In this document: piece after piece, positions 7,415 to 16,800 of the stretch
Layout of the letters: every line of letters starts with the position of its first letter
Numbering within the stretch: the stretch's first letter is position 1
DNA from: Tritrichomonas foetus
Taxonomy: Eukaryota; Parabasalia; Tritrichomonadida; Tritrichomonadidae
Assembly: GCA_001839685.1 (NCBI GenBank)
Contig: MLAK01000714.1
Location: forward strand, 54,586 to 72,154
Length of the DNA: 17,569 nt
Direction: 5' to 3'
Position numbers and translations under genes: made by a program
Notes under the pieces: generated by a model
Databases searched by the model: none
What the model was told of the DNA's origin: nothing
The model's input: the letters and a program-made list of their open reading frames with translations, nothing else

Positions 7415-8015
7415 TGACTTTTTTGAGATATTTTCTTTTGATTATTAAAAAACAAACGTACACAAGTTAGGTGAACGTTTATAACACGTTTTATTTAGAA
7501 AAAAGTGCGCTTTTAGAAATAGAACTCGAATGAATTAAACAACTAAATCAGAATGAAATAAAAATGTTTATGTATGTGATATAATTTTTCTTCGTCATCA
7601 TTAAAAAAAAAAGATCATCTACTTGTCGTTGATCTCATCTATTCTTTGTCAGAAAGAAAAAAAGAAATTCAGATTTTATTTGGTCAGAAATTTTCTGAAT
7701 ATTTTTCCTAATAAACATCGTTTGGGAATATCATACATAAAATCACTCTTTCGCCTTTCATCTGGAATAGATGTTTACCTTTGTGTCAGGGAAAGTCTTT
7801 ACTGTGCATGAAAATAATCACATAATCTGAAAATTGACTTTTTGAATATAAGGTGAATATGATTCATTTGAAAATCATACCCATAATTGAACGTTTCTGA
7901 AAATTTCACGAAACCATTCTATAGAATTGAATTATTTCAATCAGTTGAATAAGGTCTATCAAATTTTTCTTATCAAAATTCAAAGCACACATATAAATTT
8001 GAGCATAAACAAAAA
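7415..8015. other. Divergent intergenic region between IFT46 and the Rab gene
   Basis: This 601-base AT-rich region must contain both promoters. No clear TCAYW initiator is close to either ATG, although TCAAA sequences occur near both (for example 7975-7985 before the Rab gene). AAAAGTGCGCTTTTAGAAAT at 7501-7520 resembles a sequence at 10401-10420 upstream of the kinase. The longest open frame (7623-7811) begins at TTG and looks random. No RNA gene is recognised. Confidence 0.5.
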
Positions 8016-8618
8016 ATGCGAAAAGCCAGTGGAGGTATCAGCGAGAAAATCGTAATGCTCGGTGCTACTCAAACCGGAAAAACGTCGCTTGTCACTCGCT
8101 TCATTATGGAGAAATTTATTTCTTCAACGGAGGCCACAATCGGCGCCGCATTTTTGACCAAGAAAATTAACGTCGATGGCAAAGATATAACCATGGATAT
8201 TTGGGACACAGGTGGCCAAGAACGTTATCGCGCGCTTGCACCGATGTATTATCGAGATGCGCGTGCTGCAATTATCGTTTTTGATCTCACCAACTCATCA
8301 ACGATTCTTGATGCTGAAGAATGGATCAACGAAATACGTGATCATGGTGCCAAGCATAGTTTGATATATGTTGCTGCAAACAAATCAGATTTGAGAAATG
8401 AAATTTCAATATCTGAAAAAGATTTGAATGAGTTTAAATTTGCGAATCAAATTGACCACATGTATATTACATCAGCATTAAATGGTCAAAATGTGAATAA
8501 AATGTTTTTTGACGTGGCAAAAGAATTGATCGCTTCATTGCCTGCCACTGATGATGAAAAGGGAGATGCTAAAATTGGAGTTGAAGCTCCAAAACAATCT
8601 AGCGGATGTTGCTTTTAA
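8016..8618 (+). CDS. Rab5-clade small GTPase
   Basis: This 200-residue Rab GTPase would act as a membrane-recruited switch in early endocytic traffic. All G motifs are visible: P-loop GATQTGKT (16-23), switch I T41 within EATIGAAFLTKK, G3 WDTGGQER (63-70) with catalytic Q68, NKSD (122-125) and TSAL (152-155). TIGAAFL and LAPMYYRDARAAIIVFDLT are typical of the Rab5/21/22 group. The C-terminus SSGCCF supplies a Cys pair for geranylgeranylation. The G3 motif has Gly where nearly all Rabs have Ala (WDTAGQE), making it look like the Arf/G-alpha form at that position. The ATG at 8016 gives the normal short Rab N-terminus. No TCAYW initiator lies close upstream. The exact subfamily (Rab5 against Rab21 or Rab22) cannot be settled without a tree, since trichomonads have many Rabs. 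Confidence 0.92.
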   Translation: MRKASGGISEKIVMLGATQTGKTSLVTRFIMEKFISSTEATIGAAFLTKKINVDGKDITMDIWDTGGQERYRALAPMYYRDARAAIIVFDLTNSSTILDAEEWINEIRDHGAKHSLIYVAANKSDLRNEISISEKDLNEFKFANQIDHMYITSALNGQNVNKMFFDVAKELIASLPATDDEKGDAKIGVEAPKQSSGCCF

Positions 8619-8934
8619 TATTCATAAATATACTATTTTCAAACATTGAACTTATAAATTTTTTCTCATATTTTTTTCTGATTGTTTTGGAGCTTTTATT
8701 AAGCTTATTCTTTCAATGAAAAATATTAGAAACCGAGTTCAAGTTATAACTTTTGGTGAATTTCGATTTCTGGTATGACTATTGGTCGTAATGCAGAATG
8801 TGGAACTACATGGGCTTGATTACATCATTGAAACCATAGGTGCAAAAAACGAATTTGATAAAAAGAAAAATCACTCATCACGATTTAAATAAATGATGAT
8901 AGATATCGTTTATATAAGAAACATTTCTATTACT
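8619..8934. other. Convergent intergenic region between Rab and IBP-like genes
   Basis: An AT-rich 316-base gap separates two 3' ends. TAAA at 8625-8628 may be the Rab poly(A) signal, and the minus-strand TAA stop of the neighbour is followed by A (TAAA at 8937-8934). A slightly less AT-rich patch at 8775-8819 contains a 14-codon ATG frame, too short to support as a gene. Confidence 0.5.
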
Positions 8935-9666
8935 TTATAATTCAGATAGTAGCGCTAATGAATGAAAATCTAAAGTCCGCGATCTTGTATCATTATAAAA
9001 TGATGGCTCTGATGAATTCACAAGCATTGGGAAATCGTATAAATCCAAATCTGTGAATTCATTTTTGGTGCTAAATTCAAAGCCAGTGACATCACGAATT
9101 GAATCGTAATTTTTAATGGCATTTACATTGTTTTCTTTCTTCAAATTCTGATCAGAATTCAATTCAATTTTGGAATTATTGAAATTAATCATATTTTCGA
9201 TATTGTCACTTAATAGATAGAAATTCTGTGATAAATTCAACTTAGGTAAACATCTAAACGTCCACTGTCTCATTGCGGCAAAGTCTGAGCGCATGAAAGG
9301 AAATGAACTTGTTAATTCACCTGCTAATTTGGCATCAACTACTTTATTTGAATATCCAAGCGCCTGTAATCCGTTATTTATCGTAGATTTGCATTTACAA
9401 ACTGTTTTGCATAATTGTCGAGTATTTATCGCCACGCAATCCTCGATCCATAAAAATCCACAAACAAGAGATTTTCTGATTTCTGAATCTCTATCGTCGC
9501 ATTTTATGTAGTTTGCAAGCAAATCTACAACAACGCCGAAGTTATCAGAAATTTTGGTATTTTTTGGTGTGTTTTCGAGTGCTTTTGTGATTTCGCTTTG
9601 AAGGATGCGGAAAGATGATTGTTCGTCTTTTGTCAGCTTTTCAAAATAATTTGGCGTGTCGCTCAT
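8935..9666 (-). CDS. Initiator-binding protein, IBP39-like (trichomonad transcription factor)
   Basis: This 243-residue protein carries the trichomonad initiator-binding domain (IBD), the winged-helix fold of IBP39 that recognises the Inr at gene starts and helps recruit RNA polymerase II. The domain covers about 10-143. The strongest part is 67-105, with LVCGFLWIEDCVAINTRQL, then CKSTINNGLQALGY (the recognition-helix region), followed by a later MRQWTFRCLPKL segment near 132-143. It is shorter than IBP39 (about 340 residues as I recall) and seems to lack the full C-terminal domain that binds the polymerase tail. Residues ~144-243 are Asn/Asp/Ser-rich, with an acidic-aromatic stretch (FTDLDLYDFPMLV) near 205-217. 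The ATG at 9666 is used: the frame reaches five codons further only to a TTG through a run of T, and an initiator match lies upstream. Its own gene may thus be Inr-driven. It is divergent from the kinase gene. Confidence 0.8.
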   Translation of the reverse strand: MSDTPNYFEKLTKDEQSSFRILQSEITKALENTPKNTKISDNFGVVVDLLANYIKCDDRDSEIRKSLVCGFLWIEDCVAINTRQLCKTVCKCKSTINNGLQALGYSNKVVDAKLAGELTSSFPFMRSDFAAMRQWTFRCLPKLNLSQNFYLLSDNIENMINFNNSKIELNSDQNLKKENNVNAIKNYDSIRDVTGFEFSTKNEFTDLDLYDFPMLVNSSEPSFYNDTRSRTLDFHSLALLSEL

Positions 9667-9684
9667 CAAAAAAAAAAACAATCG

Positions 9685-9689
9685 AATGA
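9685..9689 (-). promoter_or_regulatory. Candidate Inr of the IBP-like gene
   Basis: TCATT on the minus strand fits TCA(+1)YW. The putative +1 at 9687 gives a 21-base leader containing a T-run before the ATG at 9666. If real, the TTG codon at 9681 would be inside the leader. Confidence 0.45.
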
Positions 9690-10437
9690 ATAAAAATGTT
9701 GATAAAATTCCATGAAAATTGAAAGAGATTGATTAGAAATCACATAAGAAAAAGTTGATTTGTTTCAAAATATTATTCAAAAACTTGTTGACATTGTGAG
9801 ATGATGAAATTTTTGTGATAATTCTTATTTGCCAATTCATTTAATAATGAAAATCCGGTGATAATTTGAAATTTCAACTATTTTCGTGTCAGTAATCATC
9901 ATTATACTTTTTTCCCCTTTCATATGTATGATATAAGATTTCTAACCTTAAACATTTCTTTTACTATAGATTTTCATGATTGTTGATCAAATTATTGATA
10001 AATAGAAACATCTAAAAATCTTTAACATTCGTTAAACATATGCTTTTGAATTGTTATTCTTTACAATATTTTCTTTCTAATGGCACAAATTTTTCTTTCA
10101 ATAATATCCAATAAGTGATGACAATTGTAATGTACCTTAACATTCATGAGGCTGAAACAGAATAGTGTGTAAATTCATTATCTATAGCAAAAGATGATTA
10201 ATTTAAAAGACGAAGTTTAAAATGAGATAAAAACGTTCTTCATCTTTTCAACATGAAAATGATCGTTTTCAATAGGAATTTCCACTGATTTCAAATTCTG
10301 AAACTATCTGGTTTGGTGATTCAAGATTTTCAATGAATTTGACCACTTCTCTTCAGAAATAATACATAGGTTTTCACATTTTCCATTGATAATTCTAAAG
10401 AAAAGTGTGCGTTTAAAAAAGACATAAAATCCTGCGA
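9690..10437. other. Long divergent intergenic region upstream of IBP-like and kinase genes
   Basis: About 750 AT-rich bases hold no supportable ORF, tRNA or other RNA gene. GCGTTTAAA at 10409-10417 and the surrounding AAAAGTGTGCGTTTAAAAAA (10401-10420) are the most distinctive sequences, 26 to 44 bases before the kinase ATG. The rest shows nothing I can name. Confidence 0.5.
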
Positions 10438-10442
10438 TCATA
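10438..10442 (+). promoter_or_regulatory. Candidate Inr of the kinase gene
   Basis: TCATA fits TCA(+1)YW. The putative +1 at 10440 would leave a 5-base leader before the ATG at 10445, very short but within the kind of leaders known in trichomonads. Confidence 0.4.
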
Positions 10443-10444
10443 CC

Positions 10445-13400
10445 ATGGAATCTGATATACAAACTATTGCAGCCAATATAAAATTACTCCAAAGTATGGA
10501 ACTTGTTGTATATGTTCATTGTTCGAAAATAAATTCTCTTTCGCAGTGTTTAAAACAGGCATCAGCGCTATTACATAATTTGCCACCTCGCTCAATTAAA
10601 TCGAAACAGATTACTACGGTTGCAACGATTCTTTCTCTTCTCGATCACACAAAACAGCTGTTTATAAACTGTGGAAGAAACGTCTGCTTAAATTTTGTTT
10701 TAATAACATCTTTAAATAATGTTTTGACAGAATTTATGCAAATTCGAAAAGACTTTTCCGTTAATTTTTCTAACCTTGGATATCCAGAAGTTGCCGCTTT
10801 ATTTGAAATCTCCGAAAATGAATTACTTTTGCAAAATAATGTTGATCTCAAAAGAATTTTTCAATTTATCGTTCAACTCAGAAAAAGACAAGGTATTGAT
10901 AAAAGGCCTGATGTTTTAGAAAAAATGGCTTCAAGGTTAAAATCGATAAATGGCTCCAATCTTCAAATATCAGCTGAAGATAGTGAATTTATTGCTTTGC
11001 CGCCACTTCCAAATCGTCTAGATTTGATTATTTCCAGACGCGATCTTGAACTTGGTCCACAAATTGGATCAGGCCAAAGCGGATCTGTTTATAAAGGTGT
11101 TTTTATTTCACAGGAAAAACAAGTTGCTATTAAAGTATTAAATTGTAATAACATTGATGGAAATGATATAAATACGACTTCAAGGGAATCTGCAGCATTT
11201 AGACGAGAAGTATCAACACTTGCATCGCTTTCGCATCCTTCAATAATTGAACTTATTGGATACACTGATGAAAAGCCATTTTGTATTGTTACCGAATTAC
11301 TTACTTCTTCGCTACGAGCCAGATTAAAGTCTGAGTCATCTAAATTAACAGCATCTGAAAGAATGATTATCGCAATTGATGTTGCACGTGGTTTAGAATA
11401 CCTTCATGAAAGAAACATTATTCATCGAGATTTGAAAAGTTTAAATGTACTTCTTGATAATAGAAACAGAGCAAAAATATGTGATTTTGGTCTTTCTAGA
11501 ATTCGATCAAACATTTTATCTGTTCCATTAACGGGAAATATAGGTACAACACCATGGATGGCACCTGAAGTTTTAATGTCTTCGCCTGTTTATGATACAA
11601 GAGTCGATATTTATTCTTATGGAATTTTATTATGGGAATTATTAACTTGTGATGTTCCATATCGTGGAATTCCAACTGAAAAATTAATTAATAAAGTATT
11701 GAATGATAATTTGCGTCCAATAATACCAGAAAATACTCCGAAAAGACTTGAAAGATTAATAACGACATGTTGGGATTCAAATCCATCTAAAAGACCAACA
11801 ATGCCAGAAATCTTACATAACTTTGTTTCCCCATTATGTTGTTTCCCAGGAGCTGATTTAAATTATGTTTTACGACAAACCAATCTTCAAAGAAGACATA
11901 CTCCATCAATTAGTGATCCAGCAAAAATGCTTGAAGAAATCTCTCTTTCTGCATTAAGAGAGGCTTCCAAAAAATCCAATAAAGGGAATTTATATACTTT
12001 AGAAACATATACTGAATTAGAGAACTCAGTTGCATTAAATAGAACGATTGAAAAAATGAGAAGAATTATTAAAACTGGTGTTATTCCTCCTGAAATGCTG
12101 ACAGATTTGATTAAAGCAGTTAATGTAGCAAAGCCTGCCTATGTTCCACGGTTATTAATGCTTTTATCTGAAATTGTTACACTTCCGAATAAAATGACTG
12201 AATTTATTCAACAAAATGGTGCAGAACTAATTTGTAAACTTCTATCTTCAGATGACTGTTCGGCAGCAGAAGCTACTTTAATGTTCTTAAACTCTCGGTT
12301 ATGTTCTTCACTTTCTACAGTTGACATTATTCGGGAATTATTAATGTTTAGCAGTAATGATAATCACCAATTTCGTCAGCGTGCTATTGAACTATTATTA
12401 AGAATGATTGATTTACGATTTGATTATCTTGCATCCTTGCCAACATTTAATATTCATTTTCTTACTTTTACATTAAAACCAATTTCATCACCACTCCTTA
12501 TCAGGCTCTTGAAAGCATCAATTAAGCTTGTAAATGCAGCTCCTTCTATCCCAGATGAAATTGTTCCACAGATTGTCTGGCTATGCTCAAATTGTAGTGA
12601 AACTGATTTAGTTTTAGATTTATTGGAGTCTGCATTTAAATTCGACAATGTACCATTACTCCTAGAATATGATATTTGGAAAGTTTCTGCAGAAAAACTT
12701 CCTGAGCGATCAATCTTTTTCACTTATTATATGAACCATAATACGCCAAATCTACCAGATATGATAAAGGCATTGATGGAAAGTTCTGATGCCAATGATG
12801 AAGCACTAAAGCTATTAATTACTTTTTCAAACAATTCACGTATTGCAGAAATTATTGTTCAATATCTTCCCATAAAAGCAAAAAGGAAACCTGTTTTGGT
12901 TTTCCAACTTTACAAATCTTTAATCAGTCAAGATTTTTGCCTTGACCCTGTTTCTCATCAGGTTGAATTTTATGTTGTATGTAAAGATCTATTAATGACG
13001 GAACATCAAGCTGTCGTTTGTTCAACAGTTAGAGAAGTTCCCATTAATGTAAAAATTATTGAAAAAAGTGGACTTCAAACGCGTCTGGTTGAAATGTTTT
13101 TAGAAACACAATCATATGATTCACTTTGGAATATTATGTCTGTTATTTTTACATTTTGCGAAAATAATAGGTTTGTAGCTTTTCGTCTCTTATGTTCTAA
13201 ACTATCTGAACTTCTTCGTTCAGATGATGAAAAAATTCGTCTTTCATCATTTTTATGTCTCACCAATGTCATTGAGCCAACATCGTTTGGTGTTGATTAT
13301 TTTTGGTATTTGAAAGATGCAGCAGAATTTTCGAATTCTCCACTTTTATCAGTTCAGTCAAAATCATTGTTTGTCATTAAAAATTATCTTAGTCAATGTA

Positions 13401-13552
13401 GGAACAAAATAAATGACATTGTTGATGTCTTTTTACTTAATTTTCGATGTAAAAATGAAATTTCATCTGAAATTGCTCAGATTTTTCTGACAAATGATAC
13501 CGAAAATGATATAAACCCCGAAAATATTCATAAATTGAATCAAATTGCCTGA
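10445..13552 (+). CDS. TKL-family protein kinase with helical N- and C-terminal regions
   Basis: This 1035-residue protein has a central tyrosine-kinase-like (TKL) Ser/Thr kinase domain at about 202-460. The kinase has all active-site elements: Gly loop GSGQSGSVYKG (208-218), VAIK lysine K230, HRDLKSLN with D329, DFG with D347, GTTPWMAPEV with APE at 373-375, and the WDSNPSKRPTM segment near the end. It should therefore be active. HRDLKSxN and GTxxWMAPE are TKL hallmarks. The N-terminal ~195 residues are all-helical in appearance, of the size of an MLKL/Cbl-N-type four-helix bundle, a tentative reading. Residues ~470-1035 are Leu/Ile-rich amphipathic helices without coiled-coil pattern, best read as ARM/HEAT-like repeats (for example FIQQNGAELICKLL). 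TKL kinases are numerous in trichomonads. Substrate is unknown; cytosolic location is likely as no membrane segment or signal peptide is seen. Confidence 0.92.
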   Translation: MESDIQTIAANIKLLQSMELVVYVHCSKINSLSQCLKQASALLHNLPPRSIKSKQITTVATILSLLDHTKQLFINCGRNVCLNFVLITSLNNVLTEFMQIRKDFSVNFSNLGYPEVAALFEISENELLLQNNVDLKRIFQFIVQLRKRQGIDKRPDVLEKMASRLKSINGSNLQISAEDSEFIALPPLPNRLDLIISRRDLELGPQIGSGQSGSVYKGVFISQEKQVAIKVLNCNNIDGNDINTTSRESAAFRREVSTLASLSHPSIIELIGYTDEKPFCIVTELLTSSLRARLKSESSKLTASERMIIAIDVARGLEYLHERNIIHRDLKSLNVLLDNRNRAKICDFGLSRIRSNILSVPLTGNIGTTPWMAPEVLMSSPVYDTRVDIYSYGILLWELLTCDVPYRGIPTEKLINKVLNDNLRPIIPENTPKRLERLITTCWDSNPSKRPTMPEILHNFVSPLCCFPGADLNYVLRQTNLQRRHTPSISDPAKMLEEISLSALREASKKSNKGNLYTLETYTELENSVALNRTIEKMRRIIKTGVIPPEMLTDLIKAVNVAKPAYVPRLLMLLSEIVTLPNKMTEFIQQNGAELICKLLSSDDCSAAEATLMFLNSRLCSSLSTVDIIRELLMFSSNDNHQFRQRAIELLLRMIDLRFDYLASLPTFNIHFLTFTLKPISSPLLIRLLKASIKLVNAAPSIPDEIVPQIVWLCSNCSETDLVLDLLESAFKFDNVPLLLEYDIWKVSAEKLPERSIFFTYYMNHNTPNLPDMIKALMESSDANDEALKLLITFSNNSRIAEIIVQYLPIKAKRKPVLVFQLYKSLISQDFCLDPVSHQVEFYVVCKDLLMTEHQAVVCSTVREVPINVKIIEKSGLQTRLVEMFLETQSYDSLWNIMSVIFTFCENNRFVAFRLLCSKLSELLRSDDEKIRLSSFLCLTNVIEPTSFGVDYFWYLKDAAEFSNSPLLSVQSKSLFVIKNYLSQCRNKINDIVDVFLLNFRCKNEISSEIAQIFLTNDTENDINPENIHKLNQIA

Positions 13553-13838
13553 TCATAATATTCTAAAATTTTGAAATATCAAATAATGTTTATTTAATAA
13601 ACTGTATATCATCTTTCTTTTAGTTTAAATCTATATTTCGTAATTTTTTTAACATAAACCTTTACAATATTTCTTGAATTAAAACTTCGATTCCTAATAT
13701 TCATCGTAACTGTAAATGTTGAATGAACTGGAAACTTAAGTATTAAAAATGGCTCATTTCATTAAATAAACATTATTTAAAGAAAATATAAATAAATGTA
13801 ATAAATCAAAAGAAAAACTAAAAACATTTTATTTTCTA
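13553..13838. other. Convergent intergenic region between kinase and Sfi1-like genes
   Basis: A 286-base AT-rich gap lies between two 3' ends, with several TAAA sequences on both strands that may act as polyadenylation signals. No gene is seen. Confidence 0.5.
13828..13833 (-). terminator. Probable polyadenylation signal of the Sfi1-like gene
   Basis: AATAAA on the minus strand begins 5 bases after the stop codon. The stop is itself a double stop in frame (TGA then TAG). Confidence 0.4.
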
Positions 13839-16800
13839 TCAACTTTTCCCGGTAATTTCATCTTTTGAAAACTCCTTCAGCAAGTCGTACGAAATGATAA
13901 ATGGTAGCAAGTAACACCCTATTATTGCTTCTTTGGAAGTCATCTGATCATCCCGACCAGACACTCCACTTGCAGACCTGTTTGAATGTGATGAACTTGG
14001 ATTTTCTCTTGCTGCCATTGCTAATGCTCCAAATTGTCGCATCATTCCGATGAAGCTGATTGGTAGTTCAATTTTCTTGTATCTCTTTTTAAGGCACATC
14101 CACAAACTCGAGTAAGACTCACTTACAAGATGGTCATTAAACAGAATTTTTGTGGAAAATGGCGTTTCATCGCAGTACTGGCTCAGGCTGGTCATCATTA
14201 ATGAATGATGCATTGTAAGAATTGCGTCAACTGCAGCAGTTGCATAATCAGGCGCATTGACACGTCTTGGAACTTTACTTAAATCAGAAAAACCAGCTAT
14301 TTGAGCCAAAAAAGCAGCAATATTATTCACCATTTTGTGCCTTTTACTTTGGTCAACATTTGGAGCAATATCATTCGGTCTGCTTATTGAAAGGGTTGTC
14401 GAAATATCTAAAGAAACTCGTGTAATTTCTGTAAAAAACTTCAGTAGTGAAGATATGATTGTTTCATATTCATGGTGGCTATTTAGCACATCTTGTAAAT
14501 TAGATACTGTGAAATATCTGTCTGATAAATGTTCACATGATTGATTTATTTTAGATGTTCTTAATTGTGCAAAAATGGATTGTGGCTCTGCATCTTGATT
14601 TGGAAAATTTACATGTGAAGAAATGAGTGGGTTCTTTTGGACATCTTCTAGTGGTTTCTTTAATACTGATGAAGCCAAACCTGTCATTGCTTGGCCAAAT
14701 AGTTTTAAGCCTTGTGGTTTATTAATATCTTTCGGATCACGGAGTCGCCTGGAGAAATCTAAAATCATTTGATTCTTAAGACCCTCGAAATCATAAGGGA
14801 TTTTTGGTTGTGAATTATTCAACTTATTAAATAAGTCTTCTATTGATTCGTTCAAGTCTGCGTAAACGATTACATTCTGATTAGAATTAGTTGGTATGTG
14901 TGCTTTTATTTTTACAAAAGAAAAAGAGTCTTGAGTTGTAAAGTTTTTTATATGTTTTTGTGTGTAGAGTGCTGAAATATGAGTTACCATACCGGTTAGA
15001 ATTGCATTATCGCGTGATATTTTGGTCACTAAGCGATCACGTAAAAGTTCAGTATTCGTCTTTAAACCCGTATATAATTCTTCGAATGTTCTACACTTTT
15101 CAAAGAAAGGATTTCTTTCATTCTGTGTTTCCTTCGATCTTTGTTGATCAATTGAATTTCCACTATCGTAATGTTTAATTTGATTTAATCGAAGTACAAA
15201 ACACCGATTTAAAACCTCTAAGTTATAGTCAATTTTTGATGGATCATTTTTATCATCAGAAGTTAAAAATGACCATTTTTTATTTTTGGCAACCTTTTCA
15301 TCATTTCGCTTTCCATCAAGATATTCTTTATATGTCAATTCAAAAGAGAAGAATGTCTTCCTTGGAAAGAAAGGACCGGGATTTACAAACATTCTTCGCA
15401 ATAATTTTAATGTATTAACACGTCGAAACTCAGTCAATATCATTTGTTTTAATTCGTGTTCTTTATCAGGCTTAGATGACCATTTAGCAAAAGATTTCCA
15501 TCGGTTTCTGGCACGTACAAAGCGAATCCACATTCGGAAAACTAAAGTTGAGAAAAATAGTTCATATTCATTTTTCAATAAAAAAATGATAACCAATGCC
15601 ATACTTGGATTTGCTTGAGTTCTTAAAGACATTTGCAGATTCGTAATTTTCCTTTGTTGGGTAATTTTATACCAATTATTCATAATCTTAATTAATTTCA
15701 TCCTATCATGTTGGATAACAGACATATCAAACTTGAACTTTTGTGCAGCAATATCATAAACATGCTGATACCAAGCTTTAAATGAATCACGAAGCATATG
15801 TTGTTCATGGTGTCTAATTTGTATATAACGAAGCCATGCACGATGTGCTAATAACTGTAAATTACGATTTCTGAAATTATCACTCTGTTGAATAACTTGA
15901 TACTCAGCCTTATTTTCAATAATATTATGAAATAAAGCTTTTATAGCGCGCACTTTAATTTGATTGTGTGAATGTTCAATTGCATTCATCATTAATGATC
16001 TACGTCGATTCATTCTTCTCTCGAGAAGATTCCATAAAACACTCACTTCAGAAAATGGAATTGTGATCAAGTCCTTTGACAGAGGAGATTTTCGTTCAAT
16101 TTTCTTATATTGTGTATATCGATGCCATAATTGAAAGAATTGGTATATTTTTCCATACATTGTCCACTTCTTACTAGTTTGTCGAATGAAAACTAAAGAC
16201 TTTCTATGATGAATTCTCTTTCTCGTCGTGTAAACCCACAATCTGAAAATTCTATGTAGCATTGGCATTGACATTAAATAAATGAAATTAAAAACAACAT
16301 CGGCTGTATAACCATCAGGTAAAAATATTCTTCCACTTATATAAAACAATTTGAAGGGTGCCTTCTCTCGAATCTTGAATCGATTTTTGATGAATTCATA
16401 AAACTCAGTAAATTTGTTAAATAAACTTCTCAAAACGACAGGATCATTAGAATGTGCAAGTCTCCAACATAAAAACATAAGTCGCTTCAGTCGTTGATGA
16501 TATGTGACATGAATTCCAAGACAACGATGCCAATGTCTCTTCTTCATATATAGCCGAAAAGCCCTTTGAATTATTAAAGCTTGAACGTCCTGCGTTTTGT
16601 TGTAAATAAAATTACGAATGAAATTATTTGCCATCAAGCGTGTTTCTTCCTTTGATGAAGTGAAGTTCTCATTATTCAATATTTCAAGCTTTTTAGAGAT
16701 TGGTTGTTGTGCTGGTTCAGAATCGAACTTTTCAGCAGATTTCAAAAATGCAGAAATTTTACATTTTCCGAGTTTCATGTATTTCTGCATTTCTTCTGCA

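Noticed and set aside
7623..7811. 62-codon open frame between IFT46 and Rab
   Set aside because: It begins at TTG, not ATG, has no recognisable features and lies in AT-rich promoter DNA.
8775..8819. 14-codon ATG frame in a slightly GC-richer patch
   Set aside because: It is too short to support as a gene, with no conserved context.
9664..9681. Extended N-terminus of the IBP-like protein starting at TTG
   Set aside because: A eukaryotic gene should start at ATG; the extension reads through a T-run and lies downstream of the candidate Inr as leader.
9690..10437. Hidden RNA gene in the longest intergenic region
   Set aside because: No tRNA-like cloverleaf, conserved small RNA motif or extended stem was recognisable by eye. 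A covariance-model search would be needed to exclude one fully.
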